Origin: Myrmaecium sp. VS I D KN 1
Taxonomy: Eukaryota > Ascomycota > Dothideomycetes > Valsariales > Valsariaceae
DNA: 64,000 bases
Direction: 5' to 3'
Assembly (NCBI GenBank): GCA_019775845.1
Contig: JADQAV010000026.1
Location: 310,001 to 374,000, forward strand
Shown here: positions 32,288 through 43,097 of the stretch, piece by piece
How positions within the stretch are numbered: the first letter of the stretch is position 1
How the letters are laid out: every line of letters begins with the position of its first letter
Notes under the pieces: model-generated
Told to the model about the DNA's origin: nothing
The model's database searches: none
Seen by the model: the letters and a program-made list of their open reading frames with translations, nothing else
Program-made: the position numbers and the translations under genes

Positions 32288-33502
32288 ATGGGCAAATCGT
32301 AAGTCTCGCTCGCTCCTCCCATTCACTCCCTGGTCACATCACCGCCTTCTTCCGCCGTTCCGAGTCACCACGAGCGCTCCCCAACACACCGGCCCTGGTT
32401 GTGATTGTAGTGCTTCCGAAATGTCTGGAGGTCTGTCTCTCCACCGCTGTTCATGCCGTCCCTCCGGATCGGCTCTCCCGACGCTCTCTGTCACCGTCTG
32501 TCTCACTACTGTCAAAGCCACCACGACTACCATACACCACAATCGCGCAACAATGGACTACCTTGCCTTTGGCCATTGTAACCGTGCGCCGGCATGAGCT
32601 ATGGTTGATCTGGCTCTATGGAAGTCCACGGAAGACAGTACGCTCAGCGACCGCAGCTTGCGAACAAAGACAAGGAGCACCTCAGGCATCGCACGGTGGC
32701 TTGCGAAGGCTGGACACGGGGAGATCATGAGATGAAGTACTCGGCTCGCCCTACGTGGACCGGTGGAGCGGATCGAAAGGGAACGAACATGCGCTAATAT
32801 TCCGCCTTCGATAGCCAGAGCAAGCTCTCCCAGCAGGAGCTTGCCGAACTCCAGAAAGCAACACATTTCGACAAGAAGGAACTCCAGCAATGGTACAAGG
32901 GTAGGCATTCCCGTGCCGAGAGGCTGTTTCCGCTCCAGGAGGTATCTGCGTGCTGACCACTCCCCTAGGGTTCCTGAAGGATTGCCCCACCGGCATGCTC
33001 ACCAAGGAGGAGTTTCAAAAGATCTATAAGCAGTTCTTCCCGTTCGGCGATCCATCAGCGTTTGCAGATTACGTATTTAATGTATTCGACGCGGACAAAT
33101 CCGGGACGATCGATTTCAAGGAGTTCATATGCGCCCTCAGCGTCACGAGTCGAGGGAAGATGGAAGATAAGCTCGACTGGGCCTTCCAGCTGTACGACAT
33201 CGACGGCGACGGCAAGATAAGTTACGATGAGATGCTTGCGATCGTGGAGGCAATATACAAAATGGTGAGCAACTCTTTCTCCCTCCGAAAAAAAGAAGAA
33301 TATCCACTCAACGTCCGTTCAGGTTGGTTCCATGGTCAAGCTGCCGGAGGACGAAGACACGCCGGAGAAGCGGGTCAAGAAGATCTTCAGGATGATGGAC
33401 AAGGACGAGAACGGCAGCCTGGACATGGCCGAGTTCAAAGAGGGCTCCAAGCGCGACGAGACCATTGTATCCGCCCTCTCGCTTTACGACGGGCTTGTGT
33501 AG
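32288..33502 (+). CDS. NCS1: Neuronal calcium sensor 1 / frequenin homologue
   Basis: N-myristoylated EF-hand calcium sensor. In yeast Frq1 activates the phosphatidylinositol 4-kinase Pik1; in filamentous fungi NCS-1 acts in calcium tolerance and hyphal growth. Exons 32288-32298, 32815-32900, 32969-33264 and 33323-33502 give exactly 190 residues, the invariant length of this family. MGKSQSKLS supplies the myristoylation glycine. The first EF-hand is degenerate ([11 protein letters not shown]). The next three are complete: [26 protein letters not shown] and [13 protein letters not shown]. The C-terminus SLYDGLV is typical. The first coding exon is only 11 nt and is followed by a 516-nt intron, a split conserved in shape in many fungi. 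Confidence 0.97.
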
Positions 33503-34180
33503 TATGTTTTCTCCCCCGGCGGCCGCCCATCATCTCGCTACTGCTATTACTACGTTACTACGTTCACATCTTGTCTTCATCACTCCACACATCTCTGTCG
33601 CCCGCTCACCCCCTTTCCTGCTTTATCTTCTCTCTCCCGGCGGATCCGCTTGGCTTTTTGTTTTGTTCTGTTCTCTCTGTAAATGCCCTAGGGGGAAAAG
33701 GGGAGGGGTTCTGTGTGTCTGGTGGGGTTGTTCTGCTGCTGGAATCAGATCGCGGGTGGCTTTTCTCTATTTCCCTTTTTCTCTCTCGTTCCGTTGCGTT
33801 GCACACTTCCCGTGTGTTCCCGAAGGAAGCGACTCACGACTTAACCTCTTTTTCTTTGTCTCTATATCTTGAATCGATCGATCAATGAAATGCAACCTGC
33901 TTTCCTCAATATCGTCTCGTTTTCGTTTTCTCTATTTTTTCCTCCGTCGAGTCGTTCTCTACGGCTCACGACGACACACGCGGGGATCACGGAGCGGCAA
34001 TGGAGTGTGAGGCAGTCCCGTTCGTGAGTTTTTTGTCTCTTCTCTACTCTTTGTCTCAATGTCATTTCCTCTCTTTGTCTCATGCTCTGTAATCTCACAT
34101 GGGTCATTGGTCACGCAATACCCGAAAAGCAGAAAAAAAAAAAGACAAAAAAACATCCAATGCCCCCCCTTCCTTCGCTC
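33503..34180. other. Convergent spacer NCS1/HDOD
   Basis: These are 3' flanks of convergent genes, T-rich on the plus strand with TTTTC runs and an A-run near 34130-34150. No gene is seen. Confidence 0.6.
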
Positions 34181-35618
34181 TCAATACGGATACTTGTGCG
34201 CCTCCTCCTCCTTGTCCAGGTCGAGGCCGGCGGCGAGCTGGGCGGCGTGCTGGCGGTCGAGGTAGTCGAGCAGCACGTCCGCGTACCGCTCCTTGCCCTT
34301 GTAGACGGCCGTCTGGTCGTCCCAGCTCCGGACGGCGGAGGCGAGCCGGCCGGGCACGTACGGCTCCGCGGCCAGCTCGGTGACGGGGTGGAAGTAGGTG
34401 CGGATGGTGAAGACGATGCCGCCGGAGCGGGGCAGTCTGTGCAGTCAGTGGCGGTGAGCGAGGTTCTTGGACATCGGTGATGGCTGGGAAGAAAGAAAAA
34501 GGAGAAAAAAACTCACCTTCGCAAGCTCTGCCGCTCGGAGCGAAAGTAATGCTGCTCGATCGGCTTGCCCTTCTCGGCCGTGAACCAGCCGTGGCCCTCC
34601 TCGTCCTCCGGGCCGATGCTCTCGCTCCACGCGAGGTTGCCGTCGACCTGGAAGAAGTAGTTGTTCCGCAGCACCGGCTTCTCCGGCTGGACCCGGCGGA
34701 AGAACTGCAGCATCCCCTTCTCCAGCCGCTCCCGGAACCCCGGCACCGCCCCGGACGTGTGGATCTCCGACAGCGACATCCCGTACTTGTCCTCCAGCCG
34801 CCAGAAGCCGGCGAGCAGGACCGCGCCCGCGAGCAGGTAGACCTGCCCGTCCGGCCGCTCCAGCATGATCGCCAGGTCGTCCTGCACCAGCCGGGCGCAG
34901 CTCGCCATCGGGTCCTCCCGCGGCGGCCGCGCCGTCGGGTCGAACGTCTCGCCCGTGGCCAGGTTGCGGATCGTGGACCCGTCCGGCTCGCGTCGGTACA
35001 GGCTCGGGTACCGCTGGGGCAGGTAGTCGCACAGCTCCTCGAAGAGCTCGAGGGCGGCGTCCATGGCCTCGGGCGCGGTCCTGCAGCAGCGCTCCCCCCG
35101 CGCCGCGATCCGCTCCCGCTTCAGCCGGTGGTACTCGAGGAACTGGTTGTCCAGCTCGATCCACTCGTCCCAGTGCATGTTCCGCAGGCCCATCGTGATG
35201 TTGTACTTCGGCCCCCATCGGAACGGCCGGTAGGGCAGCGGCTTGGTCGTCTTGAGGTCCCAGTTCGGGTAGGGGGCGGCCGCGGGCCGTTTGAAGTCGA
35301 CCGGTTTCCATACTGCGTGATCGGTTAAGACTTGGAGACGGAGAAAGAGCGTGCAAGTTAAGGAGACTCACCTCCCGGTTCTCGATCGGCTGCTTTGAAT
35401 TTGCTCGGCGCTTTCTCCAGCGTCGGCGTGCTCGGCCGGGACTTCACTTTGGAGGAGAGAAGGAGTCGTCGGAAGATTTGATAGCTGGCCCAGAGAAAGG
35501 TGATGCTGAACAGGGCGCCATATATCGTCGACTTGGGGCTGTCGTGGAAATGCTGAACTAGGCCATCCAGTAACTGGCCGTCAGAGGCCTTCTTGGCCCA
35601 TAATCGAATGTCTTCCAT
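34181..35618 (-). CDS. Membrane-anchored DUF3445 protein (haem-dependent oxidative N-demethylase-like)
   Basis: Exons 35372-35618, 34517-35312 and 34181-34436 give 432 residues. A hydrophobic segment near residues 31-55 (IYGALFSITFLWASYQIFRR) should anchor the protein in a membrane, leaving a large soluble domain. That domain matches DUF3445/HDOD: KYNITMGLRNMHWDEWIELD, a QDDLAIMLE block, YLLAGAVLLAGFWRLEDKYG, and FFQVDGNLAWSES with a downstream LRRLPRSGGIVFTIRTY. Bacterial members are described as haem-dependent oxidative N-demethylases acting on methylated amines. Fungal substrates are not known to me. All three exons join in frame and the last restores RRLPRSGGIVF. The membrane anchor is notable because the bacterial enzymes are soluble. 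Confidence 0.87.
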
Positions 35619-36001
35619 GGTGCACGAAGCGCAAGAACAATGCAAGTGCGATGTGACGGAGGAAGTGATTCGAGGGTAGGAGAGGAAGATATATTGATAT
35701 ATGGATATATGTATCAGAAGGAACTTTCGGTGTGAATCAAAGGAGACAGCTATATATATGATCTACGCTGTGGTAGGCGCATTCCGCAGCTCTTACATTA
35801 TCTTTGCCCACTGGCAGGACGATGATCTCAATCGGCAGCGATACACGTTTGTGGGGTGGTTGAGGGGTCCCCGCCTGCCCTGCAAGGCGGCTCCTGGATT
35901 TCATTGCCCGATCCGGCATAGCCCCGCGTAACATGGCGGGTGAGGGACGCATGTCGCATATCTCCGCCATTGATCGAGGCTTCCCTTAAGGTTGCCGGTT
36001 A
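35619..36001. other. Spacer between HDOD and ALG9
   Basis: These are tandem minus-strand genes. The 383-bp spacer includes ATAT-rich sequence at 35690-35710 close to the HDOD start, a possible TATA-like element. No gene is seen. Confidence 0.5.
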
Positions 36002-37984
36002 TCAGACCTCCTCTCCTCGGACACTTCTTCGACGGAGTAGGCAGTATTGTCCCCAACGTCTGCGGAGTCGCTCTGGGAGAATCTCCCACTGCGGAAACCA
36101 GAATAGCCGGCCGAGCAGGCCCGTCGCGGATGCATCGAGGAAGGGTTCGCACTTCAGTCGCTCCCAGTTCTCTTCATCGAGCGCATACGCAGGTTCAAGC
36201 GATGAAGGCGTGGTCCCGTGAAAATGTGAGTCGACCATGAAGGTGCAGTGTGCAATATCCGTCTACAAAAACATCAGCCCATCACACTCCTCACCCGCAA
36301 TGCTCATGAACTCACGTATTTCCCTGGATCCTCTTGGTTCCTATCGTTCATACCAGAGGGAGTCATCCAAGCTCCAGGGAACAAGCCGAAGCCAATATTT
36401 GCCTCGCTGAACTCACCCGGCAGCAGTCCTCTGAATTCGCTCTTGACGAATTTGGCCTTAACGCCTTGAGGAAGATGGTAAGACGAAGGAAACCGATACC
36501 ACTCCTTCCCCAGACACACATTGTCTCCAGGACGGGCGACATTTGCCGGTTGAAGTGGCGCATACACCTTGAGTGGCGCCGAATAGGCCGTGGCTATGCC
36601 CAGTGTCCGCCACAAGCCGACATCGATTGCCATCAGGATACAGACGCTGACAATGGCAAATTTGATCTGTCCGGGAATCTTGCTCACAAGAGTCTTCGGG
36701 TTATTGGAGCCGAAATACGACAGCAGAATGTGGAGTGAGATAGCCGCATTCAGAGCTAAGGCTGGGTACGCAGGATACATAAAGCGTTCCTCCTTGTGTG
36801 GCTGCACTGTAAATATACTCAGCCAGAGATAGAACGGGGAGATGAAGACAAGACTACGTAGGACGGTTTGCCGCGTAGTGTTTTGGTTCCGAAGGTAATG
36901 CTGCAGCACGAGCAACGGCATCGCCACTAAAGCGAGTATGAACCACGCATTGAAATTGATCACAAGATTCCGAGCATAGAAATGCCATGGCTCCGTGCCG
37001 TAGATGTTAGGTCCCCTCTCGGCACCTCCGAAGACGTTGTATAAGACAATGTTCAGTGGCACACAGACGATCTTCCGGAAGAAGAAAGTATCGATACAAG
37101 CTTGGATGGCCTATATCTTGTAAGCAGAGAACTACATGATTGACCAGGAGTTAGACTTACGAGGATGATGAACGACCTTACTGTCCCATCTACAATGCGC
37201 AGTCCGGCTGCAAAGAGCTCCTGTGTCATCAAGGCTAAGATAACTTCTTCAAATATGAACGGGAGGACCAATGCACCAGCAAAAGGCCATCCTAGACTTG
37301 CGCCTACGCCGAACCACATAATGCCCTGGGCAGTCCTCAAACCGCCGCGCCAGTCCATGAAAGCGGCGAGGCCTAGCATGGTGCAGTACATGGCAAAGCT
37401 TGAGGGGAGGTAGGCCACAGAGGCATGGAACATCCCGGGGCTGAAGACCATAGCCATCAAGAAAAACAGAGCGACACGAGGGTTCAGCGTCTTCGCGATC
37501 TTCGAGTATAACCTGGTCTCACAACCAGCACACGCCAAGGCCAGCACGGCGCGGAGGAAGTAGAACTCGGCGACCTTGCTCCGCAGGAACAAGCGACCGA
37601 TACTGATGATGCCCGCGTGGATTCCGCTGTATGTCCAGCTCCGGATCGCGTACTCCGGAGAGTACTCCCACGTTTGCAAGCCATAGCCGTGGTTCAAGTA
37701 ATGCGTGGGCTCCCAGTAATTGAACACTTCGTCGCAATCCTGGATCGGAGCGTAGGCCGCGGCGAGGAGGTTGGCCGCGAGGAAGATGTAGAAGGCGAGG
37801 ACGGGCCTCAGCTGCGGGGGCGGAGATGAAGACGGCACGGTAGCTGTTCGTTTCCTAGGAGCTGGTTAATATCGCGCGACGCTCTGGAGGTGCCCGGGGC
37901 CAGCTAAACGTACTCACTCATTGGAGCCTCGCTCCTCGGCCGCGAGTCCTGCGACAGGACACGTCCTTGGGTAGTGACGGGCAT
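36002..37984 (-). CDS. ALG9: Dolichyl-P-Man alpha-1,2-mannosyltransferase ALG9
   Basis: GT22 enzyme of the endoplasmic reticulum that adds the seventh and ninth mannoses to the lipid-linked oligosaccharide for N-glycosylation, using dolichyl-phosphate mannose. Exons are 37914-37984, 37161-37854, 36316-37110 and 36002-36262, giving 606 residues and about ten membrane helices. The lumenal acidic motif is AYAPIQDCDEVFNYWEPTHYL, and the family-defining QPHKEERFMYPAYP follows in the third exon. The C-terminal lumenal part has CTFMVDSHFHGTTPSSLEP. Two GT donors overlap at the end of exon 1 (GTGAGT and GTACGT); only the second, at 37913, keeps the frame. The start at 37984 gives the usual short cytosolic N-terminus. 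The gene shares a 271-bp upstream region with NAF1. Confidence 0.95.
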
Positions 37985-38255
37985 GGTGGATATGCCGAGT
38001 CGACAGCGCGAGCAGCTCCCGAGACGTGTCCGGGTTTGAAGATGGCACGGACGAGGGCATGCAGGCCGTAAGGCTGAGGAGCCGGACGCGCTAACGGGAA
38101 AGCACTGGGGGGGCCGCACCGGCCGCGCCATCGAAAGCGGTGGCAGAAACCCACCCCCGGTCGTAGATTTATTTCCTTCGGCCCTTGGACCGCCGTCAGA
38201 ACTTTCGTCTCTCGCCGTCGCATTGCACAAGCCATCCTTGTTAGATACGGATCGC
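37985..38255. promoter_or_regulatory. Compact bidirectional promoter, ALG9/NAF1
   Basis: 271 bp lie between two divergent start codons. The segment is GC-rich with no clear TATA box. Confidence 0.5.
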
Positions 38256-40427
38256 ATGGTGGATAATCGATTCTCTAGTCAAGTAGACCATTCCTCACAA
38301 TCTCCTGCAAAGCGTGCCCGTCTCGAAGCCGCCGGCAGTCCGACGACCATGGACCGACAAGGCACTCCCGTAGACGATGGTGCAGATGATTTCATGGAAG
38401 ACTTGTACGACACGCCGACTCGGGCTGGAACTCCAGAAGTGCTTCCCGAGCAAGCGAAACCAGCCGAAGCTGTACATACAACCTCCCACACTCAGACAGT
38501 GTCTGCTGGAGGTATCCCGGGCTTGGGATCCTTCGGCAGTCACCCGGCTACCCAAGCACAAACCAGTGAGGCGAGAGTGACCGAAGCTCCTTTGCCCGAC
38601 AGTAAGGAAGCTCCACCCGCCGATGCCTCCGACGACGAGTTTTACACTGAGCAAGACGACAAGACTGAACCGGCGGTCTCGGAAACTGTTGTGCAGAGCA
38701 CCACGGCCCAACCGGTGGAGGAGAAACCGCAGTCGGAGGAGGAGGAGGCAATTGATGATGTTCGGACACGGGAGGAGGTAGCGAACGGGCCAATGGACGA
38801 AGAAGAGTTTAAGAGACTGGCTGAGGCGAACAAGGGTGACAAGAATGCAGAATGGCAGTTGGACTCGGATCCAGAATCGTCGGACGACAGCTCGAGCGAC
38901 TCATCCAGTGACTCGAGCTCCGAAGCTGGCAGCGATGACTATCCTTTGCTGGATCCGGAAGAGCAAGCGCGGATATTGATGGCGGGTGACCTGGACGAGG
39001 ATCCAGCTCCGGGAGAGCAGGGTCAGGTGCGCACGAAGAACGAGCAGGTCGAGGAGCAGTTCGAGAAGCCGAACGTCACGGTCACACCGGAAATGGAAGT
39101 CACATACCTGGGTAAGGTCCAAAGTGTCATCGGGAACTTATTGCTGGTCAAGGCGAATACGAGCGGCGAATATCAGGTTCTGGACTCGGGATCGGTGCTC
39201 TGCAAGGCGGACCGGACGGTCATCGGAGCGGTGTGGGAAACGATAGGCAGAGTTCAAGAGCCACTGTACTCGGTCGGACTTTCCAGTGCTTCGGACGTCG
39301 AAGAGCTTGGAATTGTCAAGGAGATGGATGTGTACTACGTCAACCAACACTCCACCTACGTCTTTACCGAAGCTCTGAAAGGACTCAAGGGCACGGACGC
39401 GTCCAATATGCACGACGAGGAAGTCGGCACGAACGAGATCGAATTTTCGGATGACGAACAGGAAGCGGAATACAAGCGGAGCCTCAAGCAGGCCAAGAAG
39501 GCAGCGCGCATAGAACGTCAAGGCGGCGATGTGCGCCCGGAAAGGCCCAATCCAGGAAACGCACCGAAGCCTGCCGACAACGTGACACTGAACTACAGCG
39601 ACGACGAGGAAGACACAGGCATGTACAAGCCGCTGGCGCGACCCGACAATCTACATCACCTCATGAGCTCTGCTGGGGCTCCGGAGGAGAGGCGCGACGG
39701 TGCATATCTCAAGCGTGGTGGCGGAGGTCGAGGCCGCGGAGATCGCGGGAGGGGCCGAGGCGGTTTCCGCGGTCGGGACGACCGGGGCGGCCGACACTCC
39801 GATCGGGGCGGCCGACACGCACCGTATCCCCGCCATCACCCAGAGGATGGCAACCGGAACAACCGAAACTCGAATCCACCGCAGAACCAATCCCCCGGTC
39901 CCGGGCAAGGTCAACAGCACAACGCGAACGCCAGCTCTCCTCAACCCTCCGCGGCCGGCTTCAACTTCCCCAACTTCAACCCCCAGATGTTCGGAGCTAT
40001 TCCCCCTCCGGCCTGGCCCCCGATGCCCGCGAACTCGCCTCCCCTTCCCCTTCCGCAATTCCCCCAGTATCCCGTTACCGCACCCACCGGCGGCCACTTC
40101 AACCCGGCTCTCTTCCAGCAGCTCGCTGCCCAGATGATACAGCAACAGCAGCAACATCAACACCAGCAACAGCCGCAACAGCAGCTCCAGCAGCCCCAGC
40201 AGCAGTACCAACAGTACCAACAACAACCCGCACTGAACCCCGCCGCGCCGGCCTGGCCGCCGATGTACCCGCAACAGTTCAACGCCCCAGCGCCGGTGCA
40301 AAGCTTCCCCCAACAATCGCAACCGCAACCGCAGGCGGGCTCCGTTCCGCAGCCGAACATCCATGAGATCCTAGCGACGCTGGCGCAGAATGCGGGTCAC
40401 GGCGCCCAACAGGGAGGGCCGAGGTGA
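38256..40427 (+). CDS. NAF1: H/ACA ribonucleoprotein assembly factor NAF1
   Basis: Nuclear assembly factor that holds the place of Gar1 on nascent H/ACA small RNPs, which guide pseudouridylation and include telomerase RNP in some lineages. Intronless, 723 residues. The Gar1-like RNA-binding core lies at about residues 275-375: VTPEMEVTYLGKVQSVIGN, LDSGSVLCKADRTVIGAVWE and VNQHSTYVF. It is preceded by an acidic/Ser-rich region (about 200-230, SSDDSSSDSSSDSSSE). Downstream come an RGG tract (about 487-520, GGGGRGRGDRGRGRGGFRGR), a Pro-rich segment, and a polyQ run from about residue 628. The start at 38256 is the first ATG in the frame; MDRQG at 38349 is a possible alternative. The flanking low-complexity regions are normal for the family. 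Confidence 0.93.
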   Translation: MVDNRFSSQVDHSSQSPAKRARLEAAGSPTTMDRQGTPVDDGADDFMEDLYDTPTRAGTPEVLPEQAKPAEAVHTTSHTQTVSAGGIPGLGSFGSHPATQAQTSEARVTEAPLPDSKEAPPADASDDEFYTEQDDKTEPAVSETVVQSTTAQPVEEKPQSEEEEAIDDVRTREEVANGPMDEEEFKRLAEANKGDKNAEWQLDSDPESSDDSSSDSSSDSSSEAGSDDYPLLDPEEQARILMAGDLDEDPAPGEQGQVRTKNEQVEEQFEKPNVTVTPEMEVTYLGKVQSVIGNLLLVKANTSGEYQVLDSGSVLCKADRTVIGAVWETIGRVQEPLYSVGLSSASDVEELGIVKEMDVYYVNQHSTYVFTEALKGLKGTDASNMHDEEVGTNEIEFSDDEQEAEYKRSLKQAKKAARIERQGGDVRPERPNPGNAPKPADNVTLNYSDDEEDTGMYKPLARPDNLHHLMSSAGAPEERRDGAYLKRGGGGRGRGDRGRGRGGFRGRDDRGGRHSDRGGRHAPYPRHHPEDGNRNNRNSNPPQNQSPGPGQGQQHNANASSPQPSAAGFNFPNFNPQMFGAIPPPAWPPMPANSPPLPLPQFPQYPVTAPTGGHFNPALFQQLAAQMIQQQQQHQHQQQPQQQLQQPQQQYQQYQQQPALNPAAPAWPPMYPQQFNAPAPVQSFPQQSQPQPQAGSVPQPNIHEILATLAQNAGHGAQQGGPR

Positions 40428-41842
40428 GGGGTGAGTAAGAGTCATCTTTACATCTCTTCCTTCATCCCTCGCTCCCGACAACTCTTTTCCTTCCTCTTAC
40501 TTTTGTTTCCTCACACAAAACTTGGTGGTTCGGCGTGGCAGGTTGGCTGGTATTTTTTCTTGTTCGGTCCGGTTGGGGATCCATGCATGTACCTTTTCAT
40601 TTTCTTTCTTCATTGCTTTGTGTGTGAGAGGAAAAACAAGATCGGACAGAGGAAGAAAAAAATGGAGTCAGTCAAGTACGATAGCCTAGGCTGCTTTGCA
40701 TTTGGGGGGAGGGGAGAGGCTGGTTGCCCAGGTTAAGGCAGTATACTGTAGGTTAGTTGTTTCCCTCGGGGTTACCGAGATCATTATTGCGAGGTGTGGA
40801 TTCGACCTGATCCTTCCTTCCTTCTTCTTTCTCATGGTTCCCTCCATTTGTCTATCCGCTCCTTCTTCCTGGGCTCTTAAGGGCTCCATGGCGGATTCAC
40901 AGATTGTACGCCGTGCCGGTGCCGAGAGGAGTGGGCGTTCCTTTTGCGCAACGACTGCCGTGTTCGTCCGTTTGTTCGAAGGAGCGTTCCTTCTGCGCTC
41001 GCTCGCATTCTTCCTTCATTTTACACCTACCTACTATACCCACATACGCGGCGGAAGGATGAAAGGCTGTGTGTGCTCCGCGGAGGCGTTCCGTCAGGTA
41101 ACGCCGAGGGCGGACATAAAACGGGAGAGGGACGAACGGAGGCGCGGTTAGTGCGTCTGAGCAAGGGCCCCGCCACGCGCACGAGGGGTGAGGGAGGGGC
41201 ACACTGAGTTTCAAATGCCGAAGATCGGAGGCTTTGATTTAATTATTTGTTTGTTGTATTTGCTTTTGTTCTTTTCGTTTTTATTCCTTTGGCCTTGAAT
41301 AAGTACGGAAAACCGATCTGCGGCCATGCTGACAAAAGATCCCGGATGGAGATGAACGGGCATCCATGGCAATGTCGGGATGCGGGATGCCGGCACCGGC
41401 ACCGGCACCGGGACTGGGATTGGGCGGCTTCGGTAAAGGCGGGATGGATTGTGAGCTACTCTAGCACCTGCGACTTTCCGCCCGGTAGTTGGCGATGCGC
41501 TCACCGCTGACTTTGCCGTTCTTCTGCTCAAGAAGAACCCGCCTAGGCCCACTCCGGCAAGATTTCCTAGGCCGTTGGGAGGATGTTTAGCTTGACGTGC
41601 CAGAGTTGTAGTGAGGGTCCCCCACCACGACGACCACCGCCCCCCTCTCTGCCCCCCGGTGGATCGTTGCGTTATAAGGGGACCTTTTCCTCCCCCGCTT
41701 GTCCGTTTTTTCCTCACGTCTTCATTTGTGATCAATCGTTCTTCCTCCAGCTTGCCATCTTCACTCCTCCGACTCCCTCTCTGCCTCCCTGTCCAGCTAC
41801 AGCAATACCATTACCACCACATCCACATCCATCCGATTCACG
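40428..41842. other. Tandem intergenic region NAF1/dienelactone hydrolase
   Basis: This 1.4-kb region holds the NAF1 3' flank and the hydrolase promoter. A CACCGG-type repeat lies at 41390-41410 (GGCACCGGCACCGGCACCGG) and a pyrimidine-rich leader near 41640-41800. No gene is supported. Confidence 0.5.
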
Positions 41843-42769
41843 ATGACCTCCCACGCCCCCGCCAAGTGCTGCACCGAGGGTGTCAAGCACACCGGTACCG
41901 CCGTCGGTGAGATCAAGAAGTTCGGCGAATGTGAGCAAACAGCCTCCCTGCACAGCAGAGCACGAAGTGATCAATTGCATCCGCTAACCAAACGTTCCCT
42001 CTCCGTCACACAGACGAGGCCTACGTGACCTACCCGAAGGACAAGTCGGTCGACAACGCCATCGTCATCCTCACCGACATCATCGGCCACAACTTCATCA
42101 ACGTGCAGCTGGTGGCCGACCAGTTCGCCGCGAACGGCTACCTCGTCGTCGTCCCCGACCTCTTCCACGGCGACGCCATCCCCCTGAACGTCTTCGAGAG
42201 CGGCACCGCCGACCTGGGCGCCTGGCTGCCCAAGCACGGCCCGGACTCCGTCGACCCCGTCGTCGCCGCCACCGTCAAGGAGCTCCGCGAGAAGGTCGGC
42301 AGCAAGCGCGTCGGCGGCGTCGGCTACTGCTTCGGCGCCAAGTACGTCGCCCGCTTCCTCAAGCAGGGCCAGTTCGACGTCGGCTTCAACGCCCACCCTT
42401 CCTTCGTCTCCCCGGAGGAGCTCCGCGCTATCGAGGGCCCCCTGAGCATCGCCGCTGCCGGTACGTGAACGTCACATCCTTTCCGCAAAGCGAGAACGTT
42501 TGAAAAGAAGAAAAAGGGCAGAATAAAAAGCTAACGCGACCCCCCCTTTTCTTCCAACAGAAACCGACCAGATCTTCCCCGCCGAGAAGCGGCACGAGTC
42601 CGAGGTGATCCTGCAGGAGATCAAGGCCGTCTACCAGATCAACCTCTTCTCCCACGTCTCCCACGGCTTCGCCGTCCGGGCCGACCTGTCCGACCGCCGC
42701 CAACGCTTCGCCAAGGAGCAGGCCTTCTGCCAGGCCGTCGCCTGGTTCAACGAGTACCTCTTGGCGTAA
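41843..42769 (+). CDS. Dienelactone hydrolase family protein
   Basis: Alpha/beta hydrolase of the dienelactone hydrolase family, probably cytosolic. Exons 41843-41930, 42014-42460 and 42561-42769 give 247 residues, the normal length. The opening MTSHAPAKCCTEGVKHTG is typical of the fungal branch. The catalytic triad is complete: Cys in GGVGYCFGAKY, Asp in ETDQIFPAE and His in VSHGFAVRAD. The conserved ILTDIIGHNFINVQLVADQF block and VPDLFHGD are also present. Bacterial members open dienelactones in chlorocatechol breakdown; most fungal members have unknown natural substrates, so no pathway is assigned. Both joins restore family motifs. Confidence 0.93.
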
Positions 42770-43097
42770 GAGGGGATGGATGGAGGGGAAAATGATAAGA
42801 GGGGGAGTTTGGATATCCACGAGGGGAAACTTCGAAGGAGGAAGGAAGAAACGAAGACGGAATTGAGCGAGCGACGCGATCACGTTTTGGGGTTTCCTCA
42901 CCCCCATCTTTTCTTGTAGATGAACACACAGCCAAAAGGGCATACATACCTACTATCACTTGGATAGCAACCGAAGAAGACGAAGACAAATGAACGAAAC
43001 TCCAATTCAAAAACGTTCAAGATGCCGCCCCGGGAAAAGCCAGAGCACCGCACCACCTTCATCAAGCACCCATTCCCCCTGCCTCCCCGAAATCAAA
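42770..43097. other. Convergent spacer
   Basis: This 328-bp 3' flank lies between the hydrolase (plus) and formamidase (minus). Nothing notable is seen. Confidence 0.6.

Noticed and set aside
34477-35328. 283-residue frame on the plus strand opposite the HDOD gene
   Set aside because: It is an antisense shadow; the minus strand has three exons with conserved blocks.
40696-41151. 151-residue frame between NAF1 and the hydrolase
   Set aside because: It has no domain, is flanked by UTR-like sequence, and its composition fits chance.
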